From Mageeibacillus sp. UBA1255 (lineage in GTDB: Bacteria > Bacillota > Clostridia > UBA1212 > UBA1255): DNA of 5,973 nt. Position numbers and translations under genes: made by a program. Location of the stretch: NCBI GenBank assembly GCA_002308795.1, contig DBVV01000115.1, positions 212-6,184 on the forward strand, in the 5' to 3' direction. Positions 1 to 5,923 of this stretch are shown here, piece after piece (the first letter of the stretch is position 1; every line of letters begins with the position of its first letter). Under the pieces are notes generated by a model. It was given only the letters and a program-made list of their open reading frames with translations, ran no database searches and was not told the DNA's origin.

Positions 1-116
1 ATATCGTATTTCTCGGCGGCTTTGTCGGCGGCGAGCGCGTATTCGAGCACTTTGTCGCCGTAAATATAGTTTTTCGTTCCTATCTCAAAATAAGGCGTTC
101 TGATCTTCGGTTTCAT
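1..116 (-). CDS. Triose-phosphate-isomerase-like protein, N-terminal fragment
   Basis: Only the first 38 codons are in the window; the gene continues past the left edge. The visible peptide starts MKPKIRTPYFEIGTKNYIYG and continues with an alanine-rich helix ending in EKYD. A short strand followed by Gly-x-Lys-Asn resembles the first beta strand and catalytic-lysine region of the triose-phosphate isomerase barrel, especially divergent TIM-like proteins found in sugar-catabolic clusters; Lys15 would be the candidate catalytic lysine. The start is supported by an AAGGAGG ribosome binding site (128-134), 11 nt upstream, that overlaps the stop codon of the preceding isomerase gene, so translation is probably coupled. 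It is the third gene of the operon. A role in interconverting a triose or tetrose phosphate is inferred. The family call rests on a short stretch and could be wrong. Confidence 0.5.
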   Translation of the reverse strand, partial: MKPKIRTPYFEIGTKNYIYGDKVLEYALAADKAAEKYD

Positions 117-132
117 AAACAGCCCGTCCTCC

Positions 133-1527
133 TTAAATAACCACAGTCTCGAATCCCATGAACCGTCCGAACGCCGCAAGCTCCCCGATGTCCACGTCGT
201 AAACCATTGCCGAGTGATGCGTGCCGCCGGACATTGAATATTTTTTCAGAAATTCCGGCAGCGGGAGCGGAGGTTTCATCCATCCCTGTACTTCCGTCGA
301 ATAAACTCCCGTAGGAGAACCGTCGTCTGTCAGTTTAACGTTGCTTAATATCAGCGTGAAGCCATCTTTCGCGGGAGCAAGATTCACGAGCACTGCGTTT
401 CCGGCTTTGTAGCATGCGTTCAGCGTCACCGTGTGCCCGCATGAGTTGTACGTAAAGCGCTTATCGTCAAGCGTTGGTTTCCATGCCGTGAGGCGCGGGT
501 TTATCTCTCCCATATGGCTGAGGAGTATGAGATCCTGCGACCAGTCGGGGCAGAACATTTCCGTGAACGTCGTGTCCGGATATACACTTATAAGCGCTCC
601 TACGAGAGCCGCGGTGAGATTATCGCCCTCTCCCGCGTAGCCTTTGCACCTGCCTAGCGTCTTGCAGCATTCAACGAAAGGCATTTTAGGAATACCCGCC
701 GTATCGGTGTGAAGGAAATTCACCGTCACGCCGCAAAGGTCGTTCGCAGCCATCCATTTGCGCACAGCCAGACCGGCCCTTGTCTCCGCCTTATATGCTT
801 CTGTATTCTTCGCACGAACATTGAACGTTTTTGCGTCATATTCCATTTCGGCAGCTATCTCTTCGTCTGTCACAGACGCGCTGAACCTTCTGCCTTCTTC
901 CTCCGTCATGCGGATCGTCTCGACGCCCAGCTCTGCCTTCAGCGTTTCGTCCGGCAGCCTGAAATCACCCATACCCTCGAATTCACCGCCTACCATACCG
1001 ACGCGCGCGTTCCTGAGCGTCTGTGCAGCTGCGGCTCCGCGGCAAAGTCCGCAAAGTTCGTCGACAACGTTGCTGTGTTCCGCGTGTCCCGCGCATATCT
1101 CGTAATGCCTGCCGTTTCTGCGGAGCATATTGCACATATCCTGCACGCCGTGGATGCCGTGGTTAGGCATTATGCGGTCCTCGGTCTCGGCATATTTAAG
1201 TATTTCATAATCAGGAGTGGTGTCGAAAACGATTATAGGAGCTTTTAGCGAAAGCAGAGCGCCGATCGATTCGAGCGAAGGCGAATATGCCAGGTGCTGG
1301 GTGACAACGGCGCATATTTCCGGGTCTGCGTTGAATTTCGCGGCTACGCGGTCAAATTCTTCTTTTACCCTGCATACTTCTCCGGCGCGGACAACTTCTA
1401 TCCCGCGTGCTTCTATCATTTGCACGAGTTTTTCGCTGTATGCCTCATACGCCGCGCGTATGTGCGGATATGCGTCGTCGTACAGTTTGATGTAGAGCGG
1501 CAGATAACCTATCTTGATCTTCTTCAT
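133..1527 (-). CDS. L-arabinose/L-fucose isomerase family protein
   Basis: A 464-residue cytoplasmic enzyme of the aldose-ketose isomerase superfamily that includes AraA and FucI. The AraA-type metal and catalytic positions can be read in order: Glu300 in YAGEGD, Glu323 in FTEMF, His338 in LLSHM, and His437-His438 in GGTHH near the C-terminus. They correspond to E306, E333, H350 and H450 of E. coli AraA, from memory of that protein. An N-terminal segment with TQHLAYSPS (76-84) and NHGIHG (122-127) fits the substrate-binding half. The length is slightly below the roughly 500 residues of AraA. Start choice: an upstream in-frame ATG at 1548 exists, but an AGGAGG lies 7 nt before the ATG at 1527, so the protein begins MKKIKIGYLP. 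The gene follows the amidohydrolase by 85 bp and precedes the TIM-like gene by 16 bp. The expected reaction is aldose-ketose isomerisation with a divalent metal; the sugar is unknown, and divergence from AraA means it need not be arabinose. Confidence 0.85.
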   Translation of the reverse strand: MKKIKIGYLPLYIKLYDDAYPHIRAAYEAYSEKLVQMIEARGIEVVRAGEVCRVKEEFDRVAAKFNADPEICAVVTQHLAYSPSLESIGALLSLKAPIIVFDTTPDYEILKYAETEDRIMPNHGIHGVQDMCNMLRRNGRHYEICAGHAEHSNVVDELCGLCRGAAAAQTLRNARVGMVGGEFEGMGDFRLPDETLKAELGVETIRMTEEEGRRFSASVTDEEIAAEMEYDAKTFNVRAKNTEAYKAETRAGLAVRKWMAANDLCGVTVNFLHTDTAGIPKMPFVECCKTLGRCKGYAGEGDNLTAALVGALISVYPDTTFTEMFCPDWSQDLILLSHMGEINPRLTAWKPTLDDKRFTYNSCGHTVTLNACYKAGNAVLVNLAPAKDGFTLILSNVKLTDDGSPTGVYSTEVQGWMKPPLPLPEFLKKYSMSGGTHHSAMVYDVDIGELAAFGRFMGFETVVI

Positions 1528-1534
1528 AAATTGA

Positions 1535-1540
1535 CCTCCT
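1535..1540 (-). promoter_or_regulatory. Ribosome binding site fixing the isomerase start
   Basis: AGGAGG on the minus strand, 7 nt upstream of the ATG at 1525-1527. It decides between this start and the in-frame ATG at 1546-1548, which would put the Shine-Dalgarno inside the coding region and add only seven residues (MISGGQF). Confidence 0.9.
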
Positions 1541-1565
1541 GAAATCATCAGTATTTATATTGTTT

Positions 1566-1591
1566 CGCCGGACGCCTTCAAACATCCGGCG
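1566..1591 (-). other. Intercistronic hairpin in the sugar operon
   Basis: CGCCGGA (1566-1572) and TCCGGCG (1585-1591) form a perfect 7-bp GC-rich stem with a 12-nt loop, between the amidohydrolase stop and the isomerase ribosome binding site. No T-tract follows on the minus strand (the next bases are AAACAATATAAAT), so it is not a standard intrinsic terminator. It may stabilise or process the mRNA and set the ratio of the two enzymes. The rest of this 85-bp gap holds only the isomerase ribosome binding site. Confidence 0.5.
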
Positions 1592-1612
1592 CATATCGTC
1601 AGCATAATGCCG

Positions 1613-2680
1613 TCAGCCGTAGATCGAGCGCCTTGCCCCGTCTATCAGCTTCTTAGCGTTGCCGTACATCATATTTTCTACGTCTTTTTTCGTCATACCG
1701 AGCGTCGTGCACGCGCGTTTGAACGCCAGCAGTTCCTCGTACACGAAGAACGTGATCTTCTCGGCTTCTTTCGCACTGACTTCGCGCAGATGTCTGTCCT
1801 GGGACGGGTCGCCGTAGAGTCCGGGCGGTATGAGATTTATGTACGTGCCGTTTTCTTCTATGCGGTGCGTGCGCATCCTCAGTATAGGCATATCGGTGCC
1901 GTACATTACGTGTTCCGGTCCCGCGTGGCGGATAACTTCGGTAATGGCGTATTCGCAGCAATTGGCCGAAAAGTCGTACATCAGATCCGGGGCCTTATAA
2001 AGATAATCCGTAAAAGCATTGCCGACGTCGCCGTGCGTGTATGCGCGGCCAACGTGTGCGATTATCAGCCTTATGTTCGGGAACTCGGCCTTGATCTCGA
2101 GGATCTGCTCGAGGTTTACCGGGTCTTTCAGGCGGCCGTTTCGCGGGATGTGGAGCATCACGATAGCCCCCATCTCGTCCATACGCTTTAGCTGCGCTTT
2201 CGGGAAGAAGTCGAAAATCCTTATCTCCGCTTCGGGAATATAGCTGGGAGAAAGGCTTAGATATGATTTGATGCCGAGAAAACCGCCTTTCCGGATCATG
2301 CGCTCGACTTCGTCCGGGCTCTGGGTGGGATGGCTGTAATAGAGCGCAGGCCAGCCGCTTTTGCGCGACGCGCCGGCAAGGTATTCGTTGTTTTTTACAC
2401 CGCTTTCGACGTCGTGGACTCTGCTGATGAACATCAGCGCACTGACGTCTTTTCCGGGGAAAAGCAGGCGGTACGTCTCCTGAAGATCCTCGATGCTATT
2501 GTCCTTCGCGACAAGATTCGGCCAGGTCACAGCTCTGGGGTCTTCGTCTTCCGGCGCCGGTATCGTAAGTTCGTCGAGCCATACGTGCGTGTGGATGTCA
2601 ATGATCTTTTCGGGCAGAAAGTCTTTCAGCTCGTTTTCATAGATCTTTTTATCGTTTTCGGTTACTTCAAATAAAGGCAT
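1613..2680 (-). CDS. Amidohydrolase-superfamily metal-dependent hydrolase (Amidohydro_2 type)
   Basis: A 355-residue cytoplasmic TIM-barrel enzyme. Superfamily metal-site motifs appear in order: His30-x-His32 in DIHTH after the first strand, Lys138 in FLGIKSY, His177 in MLHIP, His209 in IIAHVGR, and Asp263 in GTDMP. The C-terminal MMYGNAKKLI (337-346) matches the usual closing motif in which the chain after the barrel returns with a Gly-Asn-Ala. Family members include sugar lactonases, dicarboxylate lactonases and decarboxylases, so hydrolysis of a sugar lactone or related compound is plausible here but inferred. Residues 40-60 form an acidic insert (PAPEDEDP) not obviously part of the core. 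The start at 2680 is the first ATG of the frame; its ribosome binding site is weak (GGGG, 10 nt upstream). It is the first gene of the operon, followed by the isomerase. Confidence 0.85.
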   Translation of the reverse strand: MPLFEVTENDKKIYENELKDFLPEKIIDIHTHVWLDELTIPAPEDEDPRAVTWPNLVAKDNSIEDLQETYRLLFPGKDVSALMFISRVHDVESGVKNNEYLAGASRKSGWPALYYSHPTQSPDEVERMIRKGGFLGIKSYLSLSPSYIPEAEIRIFDFFPKAQLKRMDEMGAIVMLHIPRNGRLKDPVNLEQILEIKAEFPNIRLIIAHVGRAYTHGDVGNAFTDYLYKAPDLMYDFSANCCEYAITEVIRHAGPEHVMYGTDMPILRMRTHRIEENGTYINLIPPGLYGDPSQDRHLREVSAKEAEKITFFVYEELLAFKRACTTLGMTKKDVENMMYGNAKKLIDGARRSIYG

Positions 2681-2682
2681 AT

Positions 2683-2725
2683 GTCAATTACCCCGCATTG
2701 TTTTTCTGCGGTCAATTATACCGCA
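2683..2725 (-). repeat. Two-copy 15-bp direct repeat in the operon leader
   Basis: On the minus strand, TGCGGTATAATTGAC (2711-2725) and TGCGGGGTAATTGAC (2683-2697) match at 13 of 15 positions and lie 28 bp apart. The upstream copy contains the -10 box; the downstream copy contains the weak GGGG ribosome binding site just before the start codon. A tandem pair placed this way suggests regulator binding at transcription start and leader, but no regulator gene is in view. Chance duplication cannot be excluded. Confidence 0.45.
2707..2725 (-). promoter_or_regulatory. Candidate operator over the operon -10 box
   Basis: Perfect inverted repeat TGCGGT, 7-nt spacer, ACCGCA, overlapping the TATAAT box. 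The half-sites are dyad symmetric as expected for a dimeric repressor, and the position would block RNA polymerase. The responsible protein is unknown. Confidence 0.4.
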
Positions 2726-2743
2726 ATTGCCGCCCGGAAGCAA
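2715..2743 (-). promoter_or_regulatory. Promoter of the amidohydrolase-isomerase operon
   Basis: A perfect TATAAT -10 (2715-2720), with TTGCTT (2738-2743) 17 bp upstream as the -35. The -35 matches the TTGACA consensus only in its TTG. Transcription would start near 2708, giving a leader of about 28 nt before the ATG at 2680. Confidence 0.6.
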
Positions 2744-2776
2744 TGCAAAATAGAACGCTTCGCACTGCGCTGAAGG

Positions 2777-2827
2777 AAAAAAGAACTACGGGCGTTGAAG
2801 TTTTGCTGCTTCTCCCGCCCGCAGTTC
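2777..2827 (-). terminator. Intrinsic terminator of the DUF6935-like gene
   Basis: On the minus strand, a 12-bp stem (GAACTGCGGGCG at 2816-2827 pairing with CGCCCGTAGTTC at 2783-2794, one G-U wobble) is followed by TTTTTT (2777-2782). Inside the 21-nt loop, GAAG and CTTC can form a short second stem. It lies about 30 bp after the stop codon of the gene ending at 2856 and isolates that gene from the operon promoter further along. The left arm begins with the last copy of the adjacent 7-base repeat array. Confidence 0.85.
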
Positions 2828-2855
2828 GCAGTTCTCAATTCTCAGTTTACACTTA
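2821..2855 (-). repeat. Five-unit heptad array between stop codon and terminator
   Basis: Starting at the base after the TAA stop, the minus strand reads as five 7-nt units: TAAGTGT, AAACTGA, GAATTGA, GAACTGC, GAACTGC. The consensus is nAA[C/G]TG[A/C]. The last unit is also the first seven bases of the terminator stem. A 7-nt period is not a codon multiple, so this is a non-coding array. A related array lies at 5924-5973. Confidence 0.7.
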
Positions 2856-3524
2856 TTATGAATACAGTTTCGCTTTCGCTTCCGCCGTCAGGCCTGCTCT
2901 CTGATCATAGAAAACAGCTGAACACGATGTGCCGCTCGTAACGTACCAACGGTCGCTCCCGTCAAACTTACTAAGAGTGATATTGACCTTATTCCCCGCA
3001 GCGTTGCTCATGATCCAGTACACGATATTGAGCCTGCCGAGCTGTTTAAGGCTCTGGCCGTTGATCGTTTCGGTATTCGGAGCATTATAATGAAGCTCGA
3101 CCTCAAGAGGCTCAGCCGGAGTAAAACCATTGGCCGCGACCGCACCTTTAAAGTACGCTCTGGGCAGCCATCTGTAATCATTATCCCTGAGACGGTCGTT
3201 GAAGTACGGATCCCATCCTGCCCTGCCGGCGCCGCCGCCTTCGGTAAAGCCGCGTCCGAACGGCTCGATGTCAGCGAACAAATATTTCATCATGCTCATG
3301 CCTGCGTCAAAATCCACGGTGAGCCCCAGAACGCTGTAGAGCCAGTACGCTGCGACGCTGCCCGGATCAGTCACGTCCACCGCCGCTTTCAGTTCGTCAA
3401 GCGTATCCGGCTGAGTCTTTAGCGTTACTACCCGGTCCTTCGTCCATTCATTTTTAAGCCCGGACGCATCGCTTCCCTCGGTGATGCTCTTTATCCCGGC
3501 CTTGATTTTATCAAGAAATCCCAT
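2856..3524 (-). CDS. Uncharacterised DUF6935-like protein
   Basis: A 222-residue protein of unknown function, apparently cytoplasmic: there is no signal peptide or membrane segment. The N-terminus (MGFLDKIKAGIKSITEG) would form a short amphipathic helix. The middle holds VAAYWLYSVLGL (58-69), a Gly-rich loop (EGGGAGRAG, 95-103) and YFNDRL...LPRAYFKGA (107-128), followed by a beta-rich C-terminal half with FTPAEPLEVELHYN (134-147). The order of a helical start, a [LV]PR[AS]YF motif and a following FTP/YTP strand resembles the DUF6935 family as I remember it, though a profile search is needed. The start is supported by GGAGGG 7 nt upstream of the ATG, and a good promoter precedes it. It is monocistronic, closed by the terminator at 2777-2827 and divergent from the lipoprotein gene. 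No role can be assigned; shared regulation with the lipoprotein is only a possibility from position. Confidence 0.75.
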   Translation of the reverse strand: MGFLDKIKAGIKSITEGSDASGLKNEWTKDRVVTLKTQPDTLDELKAAVDVTDPGSVAAYWLYSVLGLTVDFDAGMSMMKYLFADIEPFGRGFTEGGGAGRAGWDPYFNDRLRDNDYRWLPRAYFKGAVAANGFTPAEPLEVELHYNAPNTETINGQSLKQLGRLNIVYWIMSNAAGNKVNITLSKFDGSDRWYVTSGTSCSAVFYDQRAGLTAEAKAKLYS

Positions 3525-3559
3525 CTTTGTTCCCTCCCTGTCCGAATAAATGTGAAACT

Positions 3560-3588
3560 ATTTTATAAATTTGCCACAAAAAAGTCAA
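3560..3588 (-). promoter_or_regulatory. Promoter of the DUF6935-like gene
   Basis: TTGACT (3583-3588) and TAAAAT (3560-3565) with 17-bp spacing, each 5 of 6 to the sigma-A consensus, in an A/T-rich region. Predicted transcription start near 3553, giving a leader of about 29 nt that contains the GGAGGG ribosome binding site. Confidence 0.7.
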
Positions 3589-3598
3589 TATCTTCATA

Positions 3599-3604
3599 TA
3601 TAAT
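3599..3604 (+). promoter_or_regulatory. Possible -10 box for the lipoprotein gene
   Basis: A perfect TATAAT, 62 bp upstream of the ATG at 3667. No good -35 exists at 16-18 bp; TTGCCA at 3571-3576 is 22 bp away, too far for normal use. The promoter may be activator dependent, or the box may be fortuitous. Its -35 zone would overlap the -35 of the divergent gene. A short TTGCC/GGCAA stem (3629-3633, 3643-3647) lies in the leader. Nothing else is seen in the 142-bp gap between the two genes. Confidence 0.4.
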
Positions 3605-3666
3605 ACCGAACGTAGGGCAGCGATGACGTTGCCGTCCATAAAGGCAAAACGAACGGAACGATTAAA

Positions 3667-3774
3667 ATGAGCGAATGCCAAAATAAAAAACACAAAACAT
3701 TTATAAAACATCCCGGGCGGCTCATAACAGCGCTTGCGCTATTATCAGCCCTGGCGATGCTTCTTTCGGGATGC
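3667..3774 (+). other. Lipoprotein signal peptide and lipidated cysteine codon
   Basis: Codons 1-35 encode the signal peptide and codon 36 (TGC, 3772-3774) the cysteine expected to receive the diacylglyceryl group. The sequence before it, AMLLSG, fits the [LV][AST][GA]C lipobox. Confidence 0.85.
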
Positions 3775-5919
3775 ACGGAAGCCGGAACAAATTCTAATAT
3801 ACACGAGGGAGTCTCAACCGAACGGGCAGCTCCTGCGAACGCGACTCCGCAGACGTCAACCCTCGCCGATCCTTCTGAAAACAGTTTCGTTACAACAGAC
3901 GCATTTTCGATCACATCGGAAAATCAGGACGCGATCACACGCAGCAGTACGGATGATAACACATTTGTCATATCCGCTTCGGGAGATTATTACGTAAAAG
4001 GGCTGCTCGAAAACGGGCGGATCGTCGTAAACGTTCCGGACGTTGCTGCCGACAACGGCACCGTGAAACTCATCCTGAGCGGCGCAGCAGTCACGTGCTC
4101 TTTTGACGCCCCGATAGCCGCCATAAGTGCAGAAAAGGTCGATATCGAAGCGGCCGAAGGAACGTATAATATTGTCACCGACGCGCGGCCCGAGGCAACG
4201 GAAGCATCGAACGGCAACGTGAATGCGGCTGGAGAAACATCAGACGAAGGCGAAACGCTTGACTGCGACGGCGCGATCTTCGCCGCATGCGACATGAAAA
4301 TATCCGGAAAAGGGACACTGATCGTTGACGCCGGATACGATAACGGGATCAAATCAAAAGACGATCTTACCGTAAAAAACGTTACGCTGAAAGTCACCGC
4401 GGCCGGCAATGCGCTCAAAGGAAACGATTCCGTAAGCGTCGAATCGGGCAATATCATACTTGTTTCCACGGGCGGAGATGCAATAAAAACTTCGTCGAGT
4501 GACGTTTCAGCCAAAGGCAATCAGCGCGGTTCGGTAACGATCAGCGGCGGTCAATGCGATATTTACGCTGCTAAGGACGGTATCAGCGCGGCATACGACG
4601 CAGTGATCTCGGGCACGGCCGTTGTGAACATTTTCACAGCTTCTTATTCGAATTACAGCGACCCCGGATCGACCGCAAGTGCGATGTACCTCGTCGTTCC
4701 CCGTTCGAATTATTCCGCATCCAACGGCTATTATGCTTATTTTTACAACAACGATCCTGATCTGGACGGTCCGGACGGCATCGCGGTGAAATGCACGTAT
4801 GAAACGATGGTCTACAGCGGCAGGAGTGCTTCATACTACGCTCTGAAATTCAAAGCTCCGTCCGGGTACGATAACGTGAGATTCTGCGTAACGAGATCCG
4901 AGGCAGAATTTACCGGTGCAAATATGAGTGGCGGTACGTCCGGAGAGGCTGTAAACAGGGCGGTCAACGCATTTCTGATCACGTCTTTCGATTCCGGTAC
5001 TAAAACGCTTTACGGTGATTGGGTCACGCTCAGCCCGGGTTACGGGAAATCGTCTAAGACGTCTTTTTCTTCCAAGGGGATCAAAGCGTACAACGAAGTC
5101 ATCATCAGCGGCGGCACGGTCATTATTTCGTGCGGCGACGACGGGATACATGCAAACGGCGGCGAAGCGCTTGAGAACGGCAGCCGCGGCAGCGGAAACG
5201 TTACTGTTTCGGGCGGCGTCATCACGATCCAGGCGGCTGACGACGGGATACACGCGGACAATATATTGACGATAAAGGACGGTTCCGTTACCGTTTCGGG
5301 TTCGTATGAAGGGCTCGAGGCCAACGTTATTAATATCGAGGGCGGTAAGACGTTCGTTCAAAGCAGCGATGACGGCGTCAATGCATGCCGCGGTGCTGCT
5401 TCTCCTCTCGTCAACGTGACCGGCGGGTACCTTGACGTCACGACTCCTTCCGGCGACACAGACGGGATCGACTCCAACGGCAGCATCACCGTGAGCGGCG
5501 GATTCGTGATCGTAAAAGGCGGCAGCAGCCAGGGCGGAATGGCAGGATCGGTAGACGTTGACGGCACGCTGAAAGTGACCGGCGGTACCGTCGTTGCCCT
5601 CGGCGGCATATGTGAAACGCCTGCTTCCGGCTCGGTCAATACCTTCGTGAGTTCCGGGGCGTCTTTCTCTGCCGGCGAATATGTCTTGTCCGATGCCTCG
5701 GGCAACGTTCTCCTTTCGTTTTCTCTTTCGGGCAGTTATTATTCGTGCTGGATCGCTTCCGACGGGCTTTTGCTGAATGGTCAATACAAGTTGTCGCGTG
5801 ACGGGAGTCTGGTGCTCGATTGGACTCAGTCGTCGTCAACTGTGGGTTCTTCTGGCCAGGGCGGCCCGGGCGGTCCCGGAGGCTGGGGCGGCGGTCACGG
5901 TCACGGAGGAAGGCCATAA
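3667..5919 (+). CDS. Cthe_2159-type beta-helix carbohydrate-binding lipoprotein
   Basis: A 750-residue predicted lipoprotein. A basic N-terminus (KKHKTFIKHPGR), a hydrophobic core (19-33) and the lipobox LLSG-Cys36 predict signal peptidase II cleavage and membrane anchoring. Residues 37-97 are a Ser/Thr/Ala-rich linker. Residues 98-318 and 466-650 are right-handed beta-helix-like, with repeated TISGG or TVSGG strands and turns such as DNGIKS (225), KDGISA (303), DDGIHA (491, 525), DDGVNA (568) and TDGIDS (598). This is the pattern of the Cthe_2159 family (PF14262), which has a described polygalacturonate- and calcium-binding member. Between them is an aromatic-rich module (about 325-450) containing DPDLDG (363-368), a possible calcium loop. 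Residues 655-719 form a C-terminal beta domain, followed by a tail GGPGGPGGWGGGHGHGG. No catalytic motif is evident, so binding is more likely than cleavage. The start is the only in-frame candidate after the stop at 3613-3615; its ribosome binding site is weak. Cell-surface polysaccharide binding is inferred. Confidence 0.85.
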   Translation: MSECQNKKHKTFIKHPGRLITALALLSALAMLLSGCTEAGTNSNIHEGVSTERAAPANATPQTSTLADPSENSFVTTDAFSITSENQDAITRSSTDDNTFVISASGDYYVKGLLENGRIVVNVPDVAADNGTVKLILSGAAVTCSFDAPIAAISAEKVDIEAAEGTYNIVTDARPEATEASNGNVNAAGETSDEGETLDCDGAIFAACDMKISGKGTLIVDAGYDNGIKSKDDLTVKNVTLKVTAAGNALKGNDSVSVESGNIILVSTGGDAIKTSSSDVSAKGNQRGSVTISGGQCDIYAAKDGISAAYDAVISGTAVVNIFTASYSNYSDPGSTASAMYLVVPRSNYSASNGYYAYFYNNDPDLDGPDGIAVKCTYETMVYSGRSASYYALKFKAPSGYDNVRFCVTRSEAEFTGANMSGGTSGEAVNRAVNAFLITSFDSGTKTLYGDWVTLSPGYGKSSKTSFSSKGIKAYNEVIISGGTVIISCGDDGIHANGGEALENGSRGSGNVTVSGGVITIQAADDGIHADNILTIKDGSVTVSGSYEGLEANVINIEGGKTFVQSSDDGVNACRGAASPLVNVTGGYLDVTTPSGDTDGIDSNGSITVSGGFVIVKGGSSQGGMAGSVDVDGTLKVTGGTVVALGGICETPASGSVNTFVSSGASFSAGEYVLSDASGNVLLSFSLSGSYYSCWIASDGLLLNGQYKLSRDGSLVLDWTQSSSTVGSSGQGGPGGPGGWGGGHGHGGRP
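5137..5252 (+). repeat. Coding repeat of a DDGIHA beta-helix turn
   Basis: The 14-mer GACGACGGGATACA occurs at 5137-5150 and again at 5239-5252, 102 bp (34 codons) apart. Both encode the DDGIHA turn of successive helix coils, in the same frame. The DNA identity is higher than most other coils show, which suggests a more recent coil duplication or strong codon constraint. Confidence 0.6.
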
Positions 5920-5923
5920 AAAT

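Noticed and set aside
709..1248. 179-codon plus-strand open frame antisense to the isomerase
   Set aside because: It lies wholly inside a well-supported gene with conserved catalytic motifs, has no ribosome binding site and encodes no recognisable domain. It is a shadow frame.
1566..1591. Intrinsic terminator after the amidohydrolase
   Set aside because: A stem is present, but no T-tract follows on the minus strand, and a well-placed ribosome binding site follows for the next gene of the same operon.
1594..1615. GCTGACG direct repeat at 14-nt spacing at the end of the amidohydrolase gene (minus strand)
   Set aside because: Only seven bases are shared, one copy overlaps the stop codon, and no further units follow. 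Too little to separate from chance.
1607..2191. 194-codon plus-strand open frame antisense to the amidohydrolase
   Set aside because: It overlaps the metal-site coding region of a clear enzyme, and its protein is Arg/Val/His rich without motifs. Shadow frame.
3571..3577. GTGGCAA (minus strand) in the promoter spacer, identical to the heptad unit
   Set aside because: It is a single 7-mer with no tandem neighbours. One such match in about 12 kb of two-strand sequence is expected by chance.
3511..3711. 66-codon minus-strand frame covering the divergent promoter region
   Set aside because: It overlaps the start of the DUF6935-like gene and its promoter and lacks a ribosome binding site. The hydrophobic look comes from A/T-rich intergenic DNA.
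4831..5784. 317-codon minus-strand open frame opposite the lipoprotein gene
   Set aside because: It is long because the repetitive GC-rich beta-helix gene has few stops on the opposite strand. Its product is Arg/Ala/Asp rich, with no start signal and no domain, while the plus strand has a signal peptide and coherent repeats.
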